From Chloroflexota bacterium (GTDB lineage Bacteria; Chloroflexota; Limnocylindria; P2-11E): a stretch of 64,000 bases of DNA. Made by a program: the position numbers and the translations under genes. Where the stretch lies: NCBI GenBank assembly GCA_005881885.1, contig VBDX01000127.1:1-64000 (forward strand), read 5' to 3'. The notes below the pieces were generated by a model that saw only the letters and a list, made by a program, of their open reading frames with translations, was not told the DNA's origin and ran no database searches. Shown piece after piece: positions 43,182 through 52,137 of the stretch (position 1 is its first letter; the number at the start of each line of letters is the position of its first letter).

Positions 43182-44539
43182 GCACACTCACGCAAACACG
43201 GATGGGGCTTTCGAGCGCGGACGTTCGCCAGCTGCGGGAGCAGTACGTACCTAGGGGTCTGCACGTCGGGACTCCGGTGGTGGTCGCGCATGCGTCCGGC
43301 GCGGAGGTCTTCGATCCCGAGGGGAAGCGCTATCTCGACTTCGTCTCCGGCATCGGCGCCCTGAACCTCGGCCATCAGCACCCCGAGATCATCGCCGCCG
43401 TGCAGGAGCAGCTCGAGCGTTACGCGCACGTGTCGGCCCAGGTCGTGACGTACGAGCCGTACGTGCGCCTCGCCCAGGAGCTCGACCGAATTTATCCCCG
43501 TACGAGCGGCTCGACGGTCGCGACGAAGAGCGTCTTCGCGAACAGCGGCGCCGAGGCGGTCGAGAACGCGATCAAGATCGCTCGGGTCGCCACCGGGCGC
43601 GAGTGGATCGTGGCCTTCCAGAACTCGTTCCACGGCCGCACCTACACCGCGATGACCGCGACGGGCAAGACGAAGAACTCTCGGATGGCGTTCATGCGCT
43701 CGACCACGCCGAACATTGCCCATCTGCCGTACCCCTATCCCTACCGGCCGATCGCGAACGTTGCTGACGAGGAGCTCGCGGAGCTGTACGTGCGCCTCTT
43801 CGAGCAGGCGCTTGACACCAACCTCGCGCCGGAGCACGTGGCGGCCGTCATCATCGAGCCGGTCCAGGGCGAGGGCGGCTTCGTCGTGCCGCCGGCGCGC
43901 TTCTTGAAGCGCGTCGCGGCGATCTGCCGCCGTCACGACATCCTCTTCATCGCCGACGAGATCCAGACTGGCATGGCGCGGACCGGACGCATGTTCGCCA
44001 TCGAGCACGCCGGCGTCACGCCCGATCTTCTCGTGACCTCCAAGTCGCTGGGTGCCGGATTCCCGATCGGCGCGGTCACCGGGCGCGCGGAGCTCTTCGA
44101 GGCGCTTGGGCCGGGCACGCTCGGGAGCACGTTCGGAGGCCACCCCATCGCCTGCGCGGCGGCGCTCAAGACCATCGAGATCATCGAGCGAGACGGACTG
44201 ATCGCGCGCGCCGGCGAGATCGGGCGCGCGATCCGAGCGCGATTCGACACCATGGCGGAGCGGTTCGCTTCGATCGGAGAGGCACGCGGCATCGGCGCGA
44301 TGCAAGCGATCGAGCTCGTGCGCGATCGCAAGACGAAGGCGCCGGCCCCGGACGTGGTCGAGGCGTCCATCCGCGCGGCCTGCGAGCGTGGCCTGTTGCT
44401 ACTGCGGGCGGGCCTCTACTCGAACGTCATCCGTACGCTCGTCCCGCTCACGATCACCGACGCGCAACTCAACGAAGGGCTCGACGTCCTCGAAGCAGCG
44501 CTGGCCGCCAACACCAAGGACGCGGCAGGCTCACGCTGA
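43178..44539 (+). CDS. gabT: Class III aminotransferase, 4-aminobutyrate-transaminase type
   Basis: A 453-residue PLP enzyme moving an amino group from an omega-amino acid to 2-oxoglutarate. Motifs are RYLDFVSGIGALNLGHQHPEI, SGAEAVENAIKIAR, NSFHGRTYTAMTATGK, ILFIADEIQTGMARTGRMFA and LLVTSKSLGAGFPIGAV with the PLP Lys. GSTFGGHPIACAAAL is typical of the GABA/ornithine group. It resembles gabT most closely, but diaminobutyrate or other omega-amine substrates are possible. Coupled to the RpiR gene; the binding protein follows after 8 bases. Confidence 0.9.
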   Translation: MSTLTQTRMGLSSADVRQLREQYVPRGLHVGTPVVVAHASGAEVFDPEGKRYLDFVSGIGALNLGHQHPEIIAAVQEQLERYAHVSAQVVTYEPYVRLAQELDRIYPRTSGSTVATKSVFANSGAEAVENAIKIARVATGREWIVAFQNSFHGRTYTAMTATGKTKNSRMAFMRSTTPNIAHLPYPYPYRPIANVADEELAELYVRLFEQALDTNLAPEHVAAVIIEPVQGEGGFVVPPARFLKRVAAICRRHDILFIADEIQTGMARTGRMFAIEHAGVTPDLLVTSKSLGAGFPIGAVTGRAELFEALGPGTLGSTFGGHPIACAAALKTIEIIERDGLIARAGEIGRAIRARFDTMAERFASIGEARGIGAMQAIELVRDRKTKAPAPDVVEASIRAACERGLLLLRAGLYSNVIRTLVPLTITDAQLNEGLDVLEAALAANTKDAAGSR

Positions 44540-44547
44540 AGGCGAAC

Positions 44548-46179
44548 ATGTACCGGCGCCAATTCCTGAGGCGGTCCGCGCTTGCGGCGGCGAGCCTCGC
44601 GGTCTTCGCCTGCGCGCCCGGCGCGACCGGGCCCGCGGCGTCGGCGGCGCTCAAACCGGTCAAGGGCGGCACGCTCACCTGGGGGCTGTGGGACAAGATC
44701 GACGTCATCGACCCCGCGCTCACCACAGGGGCGGCCGCCGGCGAGATCGCGCAGAACATCCTGGACACGCTCATCACGATCGACAGCGACCAGAAGCTCT
44801 ACCCGGCGCTCGCCTCCAAGTGGACCATCACCGACTCCTCGAAGACCTTCACGTTCACGCTCCGCGACGGCGTGAAGTTCCACGACGGGAGCACCCTCAC
44901 GGCCGCCGCGGTGAAGGGATCCTTCGATCGGATCCTCGATCCAAAGACGAAGGCCGGTGCCGTCGTCTCGCTCGTGGGTCCGATCGACAAGATCACAACG
45001 CCGGACGACAAGACGGTGGTCTTCAGCTTCAAGCAGCCGTATCCGGCGTTCATGCTGCAGATCTGGCGCTACTTTTTCGGGGTCCTCTCGCCGAAATACC
45101 TCGCGACACTGAAGCCCGGCGACGTAGCGGCGGAGCCCGTCGGTTCGGGTCCGTTCATGTTCGCGGGGCGGTCGTCCGACGGCGTCGTCACGATCAAAGC
45201 CTTCGCCGACTACAACTGGGGTAATGAGCTCTTCAAGAACCGCGGCGCGGCTTACCTCGACCAGCTGAAGTTCCGCGCGATCACCGAGCCGTCGACCCGC
45301 GTGGCCACTCTCGAGAGCGGCGAGAATCTGTTCATCGACGAGATCCCCGAGGCAGACTACGCGCGCCTGAAGGAAGACAAACGTTTCCGCTTCGTCCAGT
45401 CACCCCGCGCGAGCCACACGCTCGGCTTCAGCATGAACGTCACCAAGGCGCCGACCGACGACCACGCGGTCCGTGAGGCCGTGAACTGGGCCGTCGACCG
45501 TAAGTCGATCGTCGACAAGATCTTCTTCGGCGTCCATCACGTGTCCATGGGCCCGCTCTCCGAGGGCGTCTGGGCGCGCGACGAGAGCATCGAGAAGTCT
45601 TTCGGCTATGACCCGGCGAAGGCGAAGAAGATCCTCGACGACGCGGGCTGGAAGGCCGGCGCGTCAGGCCCGATCCGCGAGAAGAGCGGACAGAAGCTCG
45701 AGATCGCTCTCGCCACTTTCCGCAGCCCCTGGACCGAGATCGCCCAGGCGATGCAATCGCAGCTTCGCGACATTGGCATCGACCTCAAGGTGCAGGTGAT
45801 GGAGCGCGGCCCGTATCTCGATTTCGTGCGCGCATACAAGCACAACATGGCCGCGACTTCGTCGACAGCGATCGATCCGGACGGGATCCTCCGCGTCTGC
45901 TATCACTCGGCGAACCGGGTCTCCGGGAGCAACTTCTCAAACACGAACGACCCGCAGCTCGACGCACTGCTTGTCAAGGGGCAGTCGCAGGACCTGAGCA
46001 CGCCCGAGCGCAAGCAGACCTACGTCGACGCGCAGAAGCGCGTCATGGAGATCCTGCCGTTCGTCGGCGTCATGAGCCAGGTGCGGGTCGAAGCCATGTC
46101 CACAAAGGTGCACGACTTCAAGCCGGGACCCGATGGACTCACCGGGACCGCCATGAACGACGTCTGGCTGGAGAGCTAG
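44548..46179 (+). CDS. Peptide/nickel-type ABC substrate-binding lipoprotein with Tat-like signal
   Basis: A 543-residue SBP_bac_5 protein. The signal RRQFLRRSALAAASLAVFAC combines a twin-arginine-like segment with a lipobox. The mature domain shows LTWGLWDKIDVIDPALTTGA, KFHDGSTLTAAAVKGSF, GSGPFMFAGRSSDGVV and DHAVREAVNWAVDRKSIV. It is co-directional with the RpiR and aminotransferase genes. The only nearby permease pair without its own secreted binding protein is 37899-38843, so it probably belongs to that importer. Confidence 0.92.
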   Translation: MYRRQFLRRSALAAASLAVFACAPGATGPAASAALKPVKGGTLTWGLWDKIDVIDPALTTGAAAGEIAQNILDTLITIDSDQKLYPALASKWTITDSSKTFTFTLRDGVKFHDGSTLTAAAVKGSFDRILDPKTKAGAVVSLVGPIDKITTPDDKTVVFSFKQPYPAFMLQIWRYFFGVLSPKYLATLKPGDVAAEPVGSGPFMFAGRSSDGVVTIKAFADYNWGNELFKNRGAAYLDQLKFRAITEPSTRVATLESGENLFIDEIPEADYARLKEDKRFRFVQSPRASHTLGFSMNVTKAPTDDHAVREAVNWAVDRKSIVDKIFFGVHHVSMGPLSEGVWARDESIEKSFGYDPAKAKKILDDAGWKAGASGPIREKSGQKLEIALATFRSPWTEIAQAMQSQLRDIGIDLKVQVMERGPYLDFVRAYKHNMAATSSTAIDPDGILRVCYHSANRVSGSNFSNTNDPQLDALLVKGQSQDLSTPERKQTYVDAQKRVMEILPFVGVMSQVRVEAMSTKVHDFKPGPDGLTGTAMNDVWLES

Positions 46180-46947
46180 ATGGACCTGGTGACCCTTGCC
46201 ATCGCCGCCACACCGTCGTTCATCGCCAGCGCCGTCGAGTTCGTCGAGGCGACAACGATCGTCCTCGCCGTCGGGATCACGCGCGGCTGGCGCGCGCCGC
46301 TCGCCGGCAGCGCGCTGGCGGCGCTCACGCTCGGCGTGATCGTCGGCACGCTCGGGGTTGCGCTCGTCACGGTCGTACCCGAGCACCTGCTGCTCGGTCT
46401 CGTCGGCACGCTGCTGCTGCTCTTCGGCCTGCGCTGGCTGCGCAAGGCAGTCCTCCGCTTCGCAGGGATCGTCGCGCTGCACGACGAGGAAGAGATCTAT
46501 CGCAAAGAGGTCGCCGAGCTTCGCTCGCAAGGCCGGAGGAAGACCGAGTGGGATTGGGTCGGCATGATCGTGGCATACAAGGCGGTGCTCCTTGAGGGCA
46601 TCGAGGTCGCCTTCATCGTCATCGCGTTCGGCGCGAAGGGCCTCGGCGCGATGAACGCGGCGATCGTCGGCGCCATCGCCGCCGGCATCATCGTCATCGC
46701 GCTCGCGGCCGCGCTTCGGCATCCGCTCACGGCCGTTCCGGAGAACTGGATGAAGTTCGGTGTCGGCGCGATGCTCTCGAGCTTCGGCGTCTTCTGGTTC
46801 GGCGAGGGTGTCGGTGCGGAGTGGCCAGGCGACGCCGCGTCGATCCCGATCATCCTCGGCGCGTTCCTCGTCGCGAGCTGGATTGCGGTGCGGCTCCTGA
46901 ACGGCCTACTCCCACAGGGCGCGCGCGTGGAGGCGCGGAATGTCTAG
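46180..46947 (+). CDS. COG4280-like multi-pass membrane protein
   Basis: A 255-residue protein with about six or seven helices. Two internal motifs are alike: SAVEFVEATTIVLAVGITR near residue 20 and LLEGIEVAFIVIAFGAKG near residue 145. Both place Glu-x2-Glu on a helix, recalling the R-E-G-x-E helices of FTR1 iron permeases and the ExGD repeat of GDT1. Cation transport is therefore a fair guess. A cytoplasmic loop between them is charged (DEEEIYRKEVAELRSQGRRKTE). ATG 46180 immediately follows the upstream TAG, so it is coupled to the binding-protein gene. Confidence 0.72.
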   Translation: MDLVTLAIAATPSFIASAVEFVEATTIVLAVGITRGWRAPLAGSALAALTLGVIVGTLGVALVTVVPEHLLLGLVGTLLLLFGLRWLRKAVLRFAGIVALHDEEEIYRKEVAELRSQGRRKTEWDWVGMIVAYKAVLLEGIEVAFIVIAFGAKGLGAMNAAIVGAIAAGIIVIALAAALRHPLTAVPENWMKFGVGAMLSSFGVFWFGEGVGAEWPGDAASIPIILGAFLVASWIAVRLLNGLLPQGARVEARNV

Positions 46948-47170
46948 CGTGCTGCGCGCGATCTGGGACAACACGTACGGGCTGCTCGTCGACGACGGCC
47001 AGCTCGCGATCGGGGCGATCGCCGCGCTCGCCATCACCTGGCTCATCGCGGCGTCGAGTTCCGAGGCGCTCCGCGGGAACGCCGGCTGGGTGCTGCTCGT
47101 CCTGGTCCTCGCGCTGGTGGTCGCAAACCTTTACCGCGCCGGGCACAGCGCGCGCCGACGCACCGGCTAG
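46940..47170 (+). CDS. Small two-helix membrane protein
   Basis: A 76-residue protein: LAIGAIAALAITWLIAA and NAGWVLLVLVLALVVANLY are helices, ending in a basic tail. It overlaps the COG4280-like gene by 8 bases and ends in CTAG shared with the convergent gene. Probably a partner of the previous membrane protein; no known family. Confidence 0.7.
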   Translation: MSSVLRAIWDNTYGLLVDDGQLAIGAIAALAITWLIAASSSEALRGNAGWVLLVLVLALVVANLYRAGHSARRRTG

Positions 47171-47577
47171 CGAGCTACGGCACTTCCGCGGGGTTGAGCC
47201 TTCGCTCCGCGGTCCGTTCGCAGAAGCGCGAAGACGAACATCGCGCTCAGGATCAGGTGGAGCAGAGACGCGCTCGCGGCTTGTGCCGGCAAGTGGCCGG
47301 CAAGGACCTCACTCGCGTTCACCAGCAACGAGAGGATCTGGACGACAAGGTTTCCGCCGAGGAGACTGCGCAACACCTCGCCGGTCGCGCCGCGCAACAG
47401 CCAATCGATGACCCCGAGTCCCGTGACCGTCGCGCCGGCGCCGCGTGCGATCGCGATCCCTCCATCCGGCAGCGTGAGGCCGGAGATAGCGAGCATCGAC
47501 GCCGGGAAGAGCAGCAGAGGAAGACCGAACGCGAACGCTTGCACGGCGCCGATGGTGAGCGCCAGGCGCGGGCTCAA
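47167..47577 (-). CDS. Hypothetical four-helix membrane protein
   Basis: A 136-residue protein with about four hydrophobic helices (AVQAFAFGLPLLLF through LILSAMFVFALLRT). A central segment, PDGGIAIARGAGATVTGLGVIDWLLR, follows the first helices. The repeated short loops are of the kind seen in small uncharacterised membrane proteins. It ends at the shared CTAG. No catalytic residue stands out. Confidence 0.7.
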   Translation of the reverse strand: MSPRLALTIGAVQAFAFGLPLLLFPASMLAISGLTLPDGGIAIARGAGATVTGLGVIDWLLRGATGEVLRSLLGGNLVVQILSLLVNASEVLAGHLPAQAASASLLHLILSAMFVFALLRTDRGAKAQPRGSAVAR

Positions 47578-47588
47578 GGCACGCGATT

Positions 47589-49256
47589 ATGAGCGAGCCG
47601 GCCGATCTGATCCTTCACGGAGGAAGGGTCTGGACCGTCGATCCAGAGCGGCCCGAGGCGCGAGCGGTCGCGGTCCGCGGCGACCGTTTCGTCGCGGTCG
47701 GGCCCGAGCAGGAGGTGCTCGGACTCCGGGGACCGGCAACGCAGGTCATCGAGCTGGGCGATCGCCTCGTGCTTCCGGGATTCATCGACGCGCACACCCA
47801 CTTCGGGAACGCCGCCGCGTGGCTCTTCCGCGTGAGCCTCTACGAGGTCGGCGATGCGCCTCTGGCCATCGACAAGGTGGCGGCCGCGGCGCAGCTGGTG
47901 CCGGAAGGCCTCTGGATCACCGGTGGCGACCTCGGCGCCGCCGACGCGTGGGTGGCCGATCGCGCCGGACGTCCTCGGCCCGCGCCGCCGGCCGTGGACC
48001 GATCCGCGCTCGACCGCGCCGCTCCTCGGCATCCGGTCTTGCTGCGTCGGGTGGACGGCGCATACGTCGCGAACTCGCTCGCGCTGGCGCGCGCCCGCCT
48101 CGGTCGACGCGCTCCCGATCCACGGGGCGGGGGCGTCGATCGCGACCCGGCCACAGGCGAGCCGACGGGGCTTCTCTTCGGTCGCGCGGGCGAGCGGATG
48201 ATCGAGCTCATGCCGCCGGCGAGCCTCGAGTACCTGCTCGTTGGCGCTCGCGCCGCTCTGGAGGACCTGCGGCGGGTGGGGATCACGTCGATCCACGATG
48301 TGGCGCGCCTGCCGGAAATTTCGCGGACCCGCGTCTTCCACACGGACGTCGAGCGCAGCGCCACCGACCTCGACATCTTCCGCGAGCTCCAACGCCGCGA
48401 CCAGCTGACGATCCGGGTCTACGCGTTCCTCACGCTCGCGGTCTGGCGCGACATAGTGAAAAGCGGGATCAGGCCGCGTTCCGACGACGGCTTGATCCGC
48501 TTTGGGGGACTCAAGGCCTTCGTCGATGGCTTCCTCATGGAGATGCCGTACGCGGATGACCCGGACTATGCGGGCGACTTCACTTTCCGCTTCGTCGACG
48601 AGGAGACGATGGCCGCGGACATCGCCGGGGCCGACCGCGCCGGCTTCGACCCCGTCATCCACACGATCGGCGATCGCGCACATCGGCTGCTGCTCGACTG
48701 GTACGAGGCGGCCGTCCGCGCCAATCCATCGCGCGACCGGCGCTTCCGCGTCATCCACGCCTGGTACCCGAGCGCGCGCGAGGTCCAACGGATCGGGACC
48801 CTCGGGCTGATCGCGGACGTCACACCGCAGCACCTGGCGAACGACGTTGCGTTGGTCGAGCGCAGGCTCGGGCCGGAACGCGCAAGGACCGCGCACGCGT
48901 GGCGATCGCTTCTCGAGGCTGGTGCCCGCCTCGATCTCGTCTCGGACTGGCCGGGGTCTTTCAACGAGCAGCGGGCGACCCCGCTCGCGCCGCTCGAGAA
49001 CATCGCGCTCGCGGTCGGCCGCGAGTGGCACCCGGAGCAGGCGTTGACCGTCGCGGAGGCCATCGCCGCGTACACGTCCACCCCGGCCTACGCCTCGCAC
49101 GAGGAACATCGCAAGGGCAGCATCACCGAGGGCAAGCTCGCCGATCTCGTGGTGCTTTCGCGCGACATCCTCTCCCTCAATGCGGAAGAGATCCGGGCGA
49201 CGGAGGTCGACCTGACCATCCTGGGCGGGCGAGTCATCTATCGACGGACCGACTGA
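47589..49256 (+). CDS. YtcJ-like amidohydrolase (Amidohydro_3)
   Basis: A 555-residue metal-dependent hydrolase. LVLPGFIDAHTHFGN holds the HxH metal pair. GGLKAFVDGFLMEMPYADDP, VIHTIGDRAHRLLLDWYEAA, FRVIHAWYPSAREVQRI and DLVSDWPGSFN carry the remaining ligands and catalytic Asp. GSITEGKLADLVVLSRDIL is the composite-domain end. Substrates in this family vary widely (amides, ureides, N-acyl compounds). Standing alone, it cannot be assigned one. ATG 47589 lies 11 bases from the divergent gene's start. Confidence 0.88.
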   Translation: MSEPADLILHGGRVWTVDPERPEARAVAVRGDRFVAVGPEQEVLGLRGPATQVIELGDRLVLPGFIDAHTHFGNAAAWLFRVSLYEVGDAPLAIDKVAAAAQLVPEGLWITGGDLGAADAWVADRAGRPRPAPPAVDRSALDRAAPRHPVLLRRVDGAYVANSLALARARLGRRAPDPRGGGVDRDPATGEPTGLLFGRAGERMIELMPPASLEYLLVGARAALEDLRRVGITSIHDVARLPEISRTRVFHTDVERSATDLDIFRELQRRDQLTIRVYAFLTLAVWRDIVKSGIRPRSDDGLIRFGGLKAFVDGFLMEMPYADDPDYAGDFTFRFVDEETMAADIAGADRAGFDPVIHTIGDRAHRLLLDWYEAAVRANPSRDRRFRVIHAWYPSAREVQRIGTLGLIADVTPQHLANDVALVERRLGPERARTAHAWRSLLEAGARLDLVSDWPGSFNEQRATPLAPLENIALAVGREWHPEQALTVAEAIAAYTSTPAYASHEEHRKGSITEGKLADLVVLSRDILSLNAEEIRATEVDLTILGGRVIYRRTD

Positions 49257-49276
49257 TTCCGGCGAGGACCGGCCCG

Positions 49277-49891
49277 CTAGTCGGGCTTGGCGGTTTCCTC
49301 TGTCGCGGACAATCCCAGCTCCGTAAAGCGCTCCTTCGCGACCTGCTCGGCCTGATCCCACCATCGCGCCAGGCGTTCCTCCTGGTCGAACAGCCGGAGA
49401 GCGAGCTGCTCCTCGAAGGCGGTGAGCTCATTCATGAGCCGCTCGCGGAACCGCTCCTCTTCCTCGGCGAGGTAGTGCTGGACCCGCTCGCGCTCTTCGA
49501 CCTTCCAGGCTTCGAGGCGCGTAGCCTCGGCTTTTCGCTGCTCCTTGAGCTGCGCCAGCATCAGATCGAGGCCCGCGACGAGCCGGCGCTGCTGATCCGC
49601 GAGCCATAGATCCACGCGGCGGTCCGTCTGCGCAACCGCGCGGTCGAGACCCTCGCTCCACGCGCCGCGTGCCAGCGCAACGACCGGCGCGTCTTCCGTT
49701 CTGAGCTCCGGAGCGCGCGGCATCTCCTCGACCGCAACATCGTCCGCGCCGGCCTCCGCTCCCTGATACTCGAGGGAATCGGCCAAGGCGTCGGCGATCT
49801 CGGGCGTCACCTCCGACTGGTGCCAGAAGTCCGCGCGTGGCCCCAGCCGAAGGCGAAGGGGCGTCGGGTCGGGCTCGGATCTGAACGTCAT
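49277..49891 (-). CDS. Coiled-coil hypothetical protein
   Basis: A 204-residue soluble protein. The first 75 residues are acidic and probably disordered. Residues about 80-200 form a long charged coiled coil (QRRLVAGLDLMLAQLKEQRKAEATRLEAWKVEERERVQHYL) with a run of Glu/Arg. AGGAGG lies 6 bases upstream of the ATG. The 'RVDLWLADQQRRLVAG' helix and the coil suggest a scaffold or filament-associated protein. No family identified. Confidence 0.72.
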   Translation of the reverse strand: MTFRSEPDPTPLRLRLGPRADFWHQSEVTPEIADALADSLEYQGAEAGADDVAVEEMPRAPELRTEDAPVVALARGAWSEGLDRAVAQTDRRVDLWLADQQRRLVAGLDLMLAQLKEQRKAEATRLEAWKVEERERVQHYLAEEEERFRERLMNELTAFEEQLALRLFDQEERLARWWDQAEQVAKERFTELGLSATEETAKPD

Positions 49892-49942
49892 CTCGTGCCT
49901 CCTAGGTTCTCGTAGGAGGTTTACACGCGAGGGCCGGGCCGC

Positions 49943-50482
49943 TTATCCCTCGAACGGGGGGGATATCTCGCGCCGGCGGTAGCACCCCGGCTCGTGGTCA
50001 TTGCGCATGCCCACGGCCTGCATGAACGACTCGACGATGGTCGGGCCGACGAATCCGAACCCGCGCTTCCGGAGATCCTTGGAGAGCGCGACCTTGTCAT
50101 CGAATGCCCACACGTAGCGATCGAACGAACCGAACTCGCGACGCACCTGGCCGAACGCCTTCGCATTCGCGATCGCTGCGTCGATCTTGGCGCGATTGCG
50201 GATGATGGACTCGTCCGTCATGAGCCGCGCGGCCTCGCGCGCTCCGAATCGCGCGACCTTGACTGGGTCGAAGCGAGCGAATGCCCGCCGGAACGCCGCA
50301 CGCTTTCGGAGAATCGTTTCCCACGAGAGCCCGGCTTGCATGCCTTCGAGAATGAGAAATTCAAACAGTCGTCGATCGCGGTGCTGGGGCACGCCCCACT
50401 CGCGATCGTGATACGAGAGCAGCGGCTCCCGCGATGCCCACGCGCAGCGTCGGCGCCGGCGCGCCGTCGCCGCTGCGACCAT
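49943..50482 (-). CDS. tag: DNA-3-methyladenine glycosylase I
   Basis: A 179-residue base-excision glycosylase removing 3-methyladenine from DNA. RCAWASREPLLSYHDREWGVPQHRDRRLFEFLILEGMQAGLSW is the family signature. The zinc ligands are Cys in RCAW, His in YHDREWG, and His/Cys in NDHEPGCYRR. The motif FGFVGPTIVESFMQAVG closes the helix-hairpin-helix part. ATG 50482 overlaps the HAD gene's stop as TAATG, so it is coupled to it. Confidence 0.93.
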   Translation of the reverse strand: MVAAATARRRRRCAWASREPLLSYHDREWGVPQHRDRRLFEFLILEGMQAGLSWETILRKRAAFRRAFARFDPVKVARFGAREAARLMTDESIIRNRAKIDAAIANAKAFGQVRREFGSFDRYVWAFDDKVALSKDLRKRGFGFVGPTIVESFMQAVGMRNDHEPGCYRRREISPPFEG

Positions 50483-51222
50483 TAGGCCCCGCCCCAGCGC
50501 TGAAGGAGCTCGGGGATCTCGGAGAGACGGATGATCTCCGCAGTCGGCACGGCGATCGACGACGGGAAACCGGATTCGTTCTTCCGCCACACGCCCCGCA
50601 TGCCGGCTTCGAGCGCGCCGGATACGTCGTCGACCATTCGATCGCCCACCATCACGCATTCATCCGGCAGCACCTCGAGTCTTCGCGCCATCTCCTCGAA
50701 CACCGTGTGGTGGGGCTTCGAATGCGGGAGGTCCGAGGTGTAGGCGATCGCGTCGATCAGAGCGGCGAGTCCGTGCGTCGCGAGGTCGGCGTTGTGCCAG
50801 TCCGCGGCCCACCACGTGTTCGATAGAAGTCCGAGCCGGTAGCCGCGTTCACGCAGGAGGGTGAGCGTCGCGACCGCGTCCGGATCGACCGCCGACCAGC
50901 CAGCGATCGCCTTCGCGTAGCCGTCCATCGCGCCGAGCAGCTCAGCGCCGCTGACCGGCACGCCGAGCCGATCGAAGGCCGCTCGCACGAGGCCGGTGGG
51001 CGGCCCGCTCCATCGTTCGGTGTCGACCCGTTTCCAGTGCTCGCGCTCGGCCTCGCGCATCGCCATCACGTACGCATCCCGTGCCGGCCACCGACGATCG
51101 GCGAACTGCGTGACGAGGTGATCGTACGAAGCCGCCCACTTCGCATCGGCGCCGGTGTCCCAGTCCGACCAGTGAACGAGCGTCCCACCGAGGTCGAAGA
51201 TGACGCCGCGCGGGATCGCCAT
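50482..51222 (-). CDS. HAD-family hydrolase
   Basis: A 246-residue haloacid-dehalogenase-like phosphatase. Motif I is VIFDLGGTLVHWSD: the nucleophile Asp is present but the second Asp of DxD is Gly, as in several HAD-IA subgroups. Motif II is GLLSNTWW, motif III includes the Lys of HSKPHHTVFEEMARRL, and motif IV is CVMVGDRMVDDVSGALEAGM. Phosphatase activity is likely, but substrate is unknown. It is co-transcribed with tag. Confidence 0.88.
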   Translation of the reverse strand: MAIPRGVIFDLGGTLVHWSDWDTGADAKWAASYDHLVTQFADRRWPARDAYVMAMREAEREHWKRVDTERWSGPPTGLVRAAFDRLGVPVSGAELLGAMDGYAKAIAGWSAVDPDAVATLTLLRERGYRLGLLSNTWWAADWHNADLATHGLAALIDAIAYTSDLPHSKPHHTVFEEMARRLEVLPDECVMVGDRMVDDVSGALEAGMRGVWRKNESGFPSSIAVPTAEIIRLSEIPELLQRWGGA

Positions 51223-51275
51223 GCCGCATCACGATAGGGAAGGCGGCACACGCACGAAAAGCGCATCCTGTCCAC

Positions 51276-52136
51276 GTGCCGGATCTTTCCTGGCTCCTCT
51301 GGCTCTTCATCCTCGCCCAGTTCTTCGTTCCCCTGTACCAGAAGCAGATGCTCGCTCTTCAGAGGAACCGGAAGTTCCACGCATTCGAGCAGCGCCGGCG
51401 GACGCGACTCATCACGATGATCCATCGCCAAGAGACGATGAGCTTTCTGGGGTTTCCGATCGCGCGCTACATCGACATCGAGGATTCCGAGCAGGTGCTC
51501 CGCGCGATACGGCTCACCCCGCCGGACATGCCGATCGACCTGATCATTCACACGCCCGGAGGACTCGTCCTCGCTGCGGAGCAGATCGCGTTCGCGCTGA
51601 AGCGCCATAAGGGAAAGGTGACCGTTTTCGTGCCGCATTACGCGATGTCGGGCGGAGCGCTCATCGCTCTCGCAGGCGACGAGATCGTCATGGATCCCAA
51701 CGCCGTGCTTGGCCCGGTCGATCCGCAACTTGGCACCCAGCAGGCGGCGTTTCCCGCGGCGTCGGTCCTGAAGGCGCTCGCCCAGCCGAACCCAAATCGC
51801 GACGATCAGACGCTCATCCTCGGCGACCTGGCCGAGAAGGCGTTACGCCAGGTCAAGGCGACGACGAAGCGACTGCTGCTCGAGCATCACTCCGAAGCCG
51901 ACGCCGAGCGGATAGCGACGAAGCTCGCCTCCGGAGAGTGGACCCACGACTACGCGCTCGACGTAGAGGAGCTGCGCGCGCTGGGCGTCGCCGTTCAGGA
52001 GCAGATGCCGCGCGAGGTCTACGAGCTCATGGACCTCTTTCCGCAGACGAGCCAGCGGCGCCCGGGCGTCGAGTTCATCCCGCTCCCGTACGCGCCGGCG
52101 CCGCCTCCGCTGCCGCGTAAGACCGAGAACCCCTGA
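51276..52136 (+). CDS. SDH-family (SppA/ClpP-like) membrane serine protease
   Basis: A 286-residue protein with an N-terminal helix (LLWLFILAQFFVPLY) followed by a ClpP/crotonase fold. IDLIIHTPGGLVLAAEQIAFAL, VFVPHYAMSGGALIALAGDEIVMD (candidate catalytic Ser in MSGG) and the charged C-terminus match the SDH-proteinase group (PF01972). Such proteins degrade signal peptides or membrane proteins. GTG 51276 is the start. The last 30 residues are Pro-rich. Confidence 0.85.
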   Translation: MPDLSWLLWLFILAQFFVPLYQKQMLALQRNRKFHAFEQRRRTRLITMIHRQETMSFLGFPIARYIDIEDSEQVLRAIRLTPPDMPIDLIIHTPGGLVLAAEQIAFALKRHKGKVTVFVPHYAMSGGALIALAGDEIVMDPNAVLGPVDPQLGTQQAAFPAASVLKALAQPNPNRDDQTLILGDLAEKALRQVKATTKRLLLEHHSEADAERIATKLASGEWTHDYALDVEELRALGVAVQEQMPREVYELMDLFPQTSQRRPGVEFIPLPYAPAPPPLPRKTENP

Positions 52137-52137
52137 C

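Noticed and set aside
42527-44305. 592-residue minus-strand ORF over rpiR and the aminotransferase
   Set aside because: It is the antisense of two clear genes and has Arg/Asp/His-rich composition typical of a GC-rich shadow frame.
47574-49364. 596-residue minus-strand ORF over the YtcJ-like gene
   Set aside because: Antisense shadow of a well-supported amidohydrolase; no domain is recognisable.
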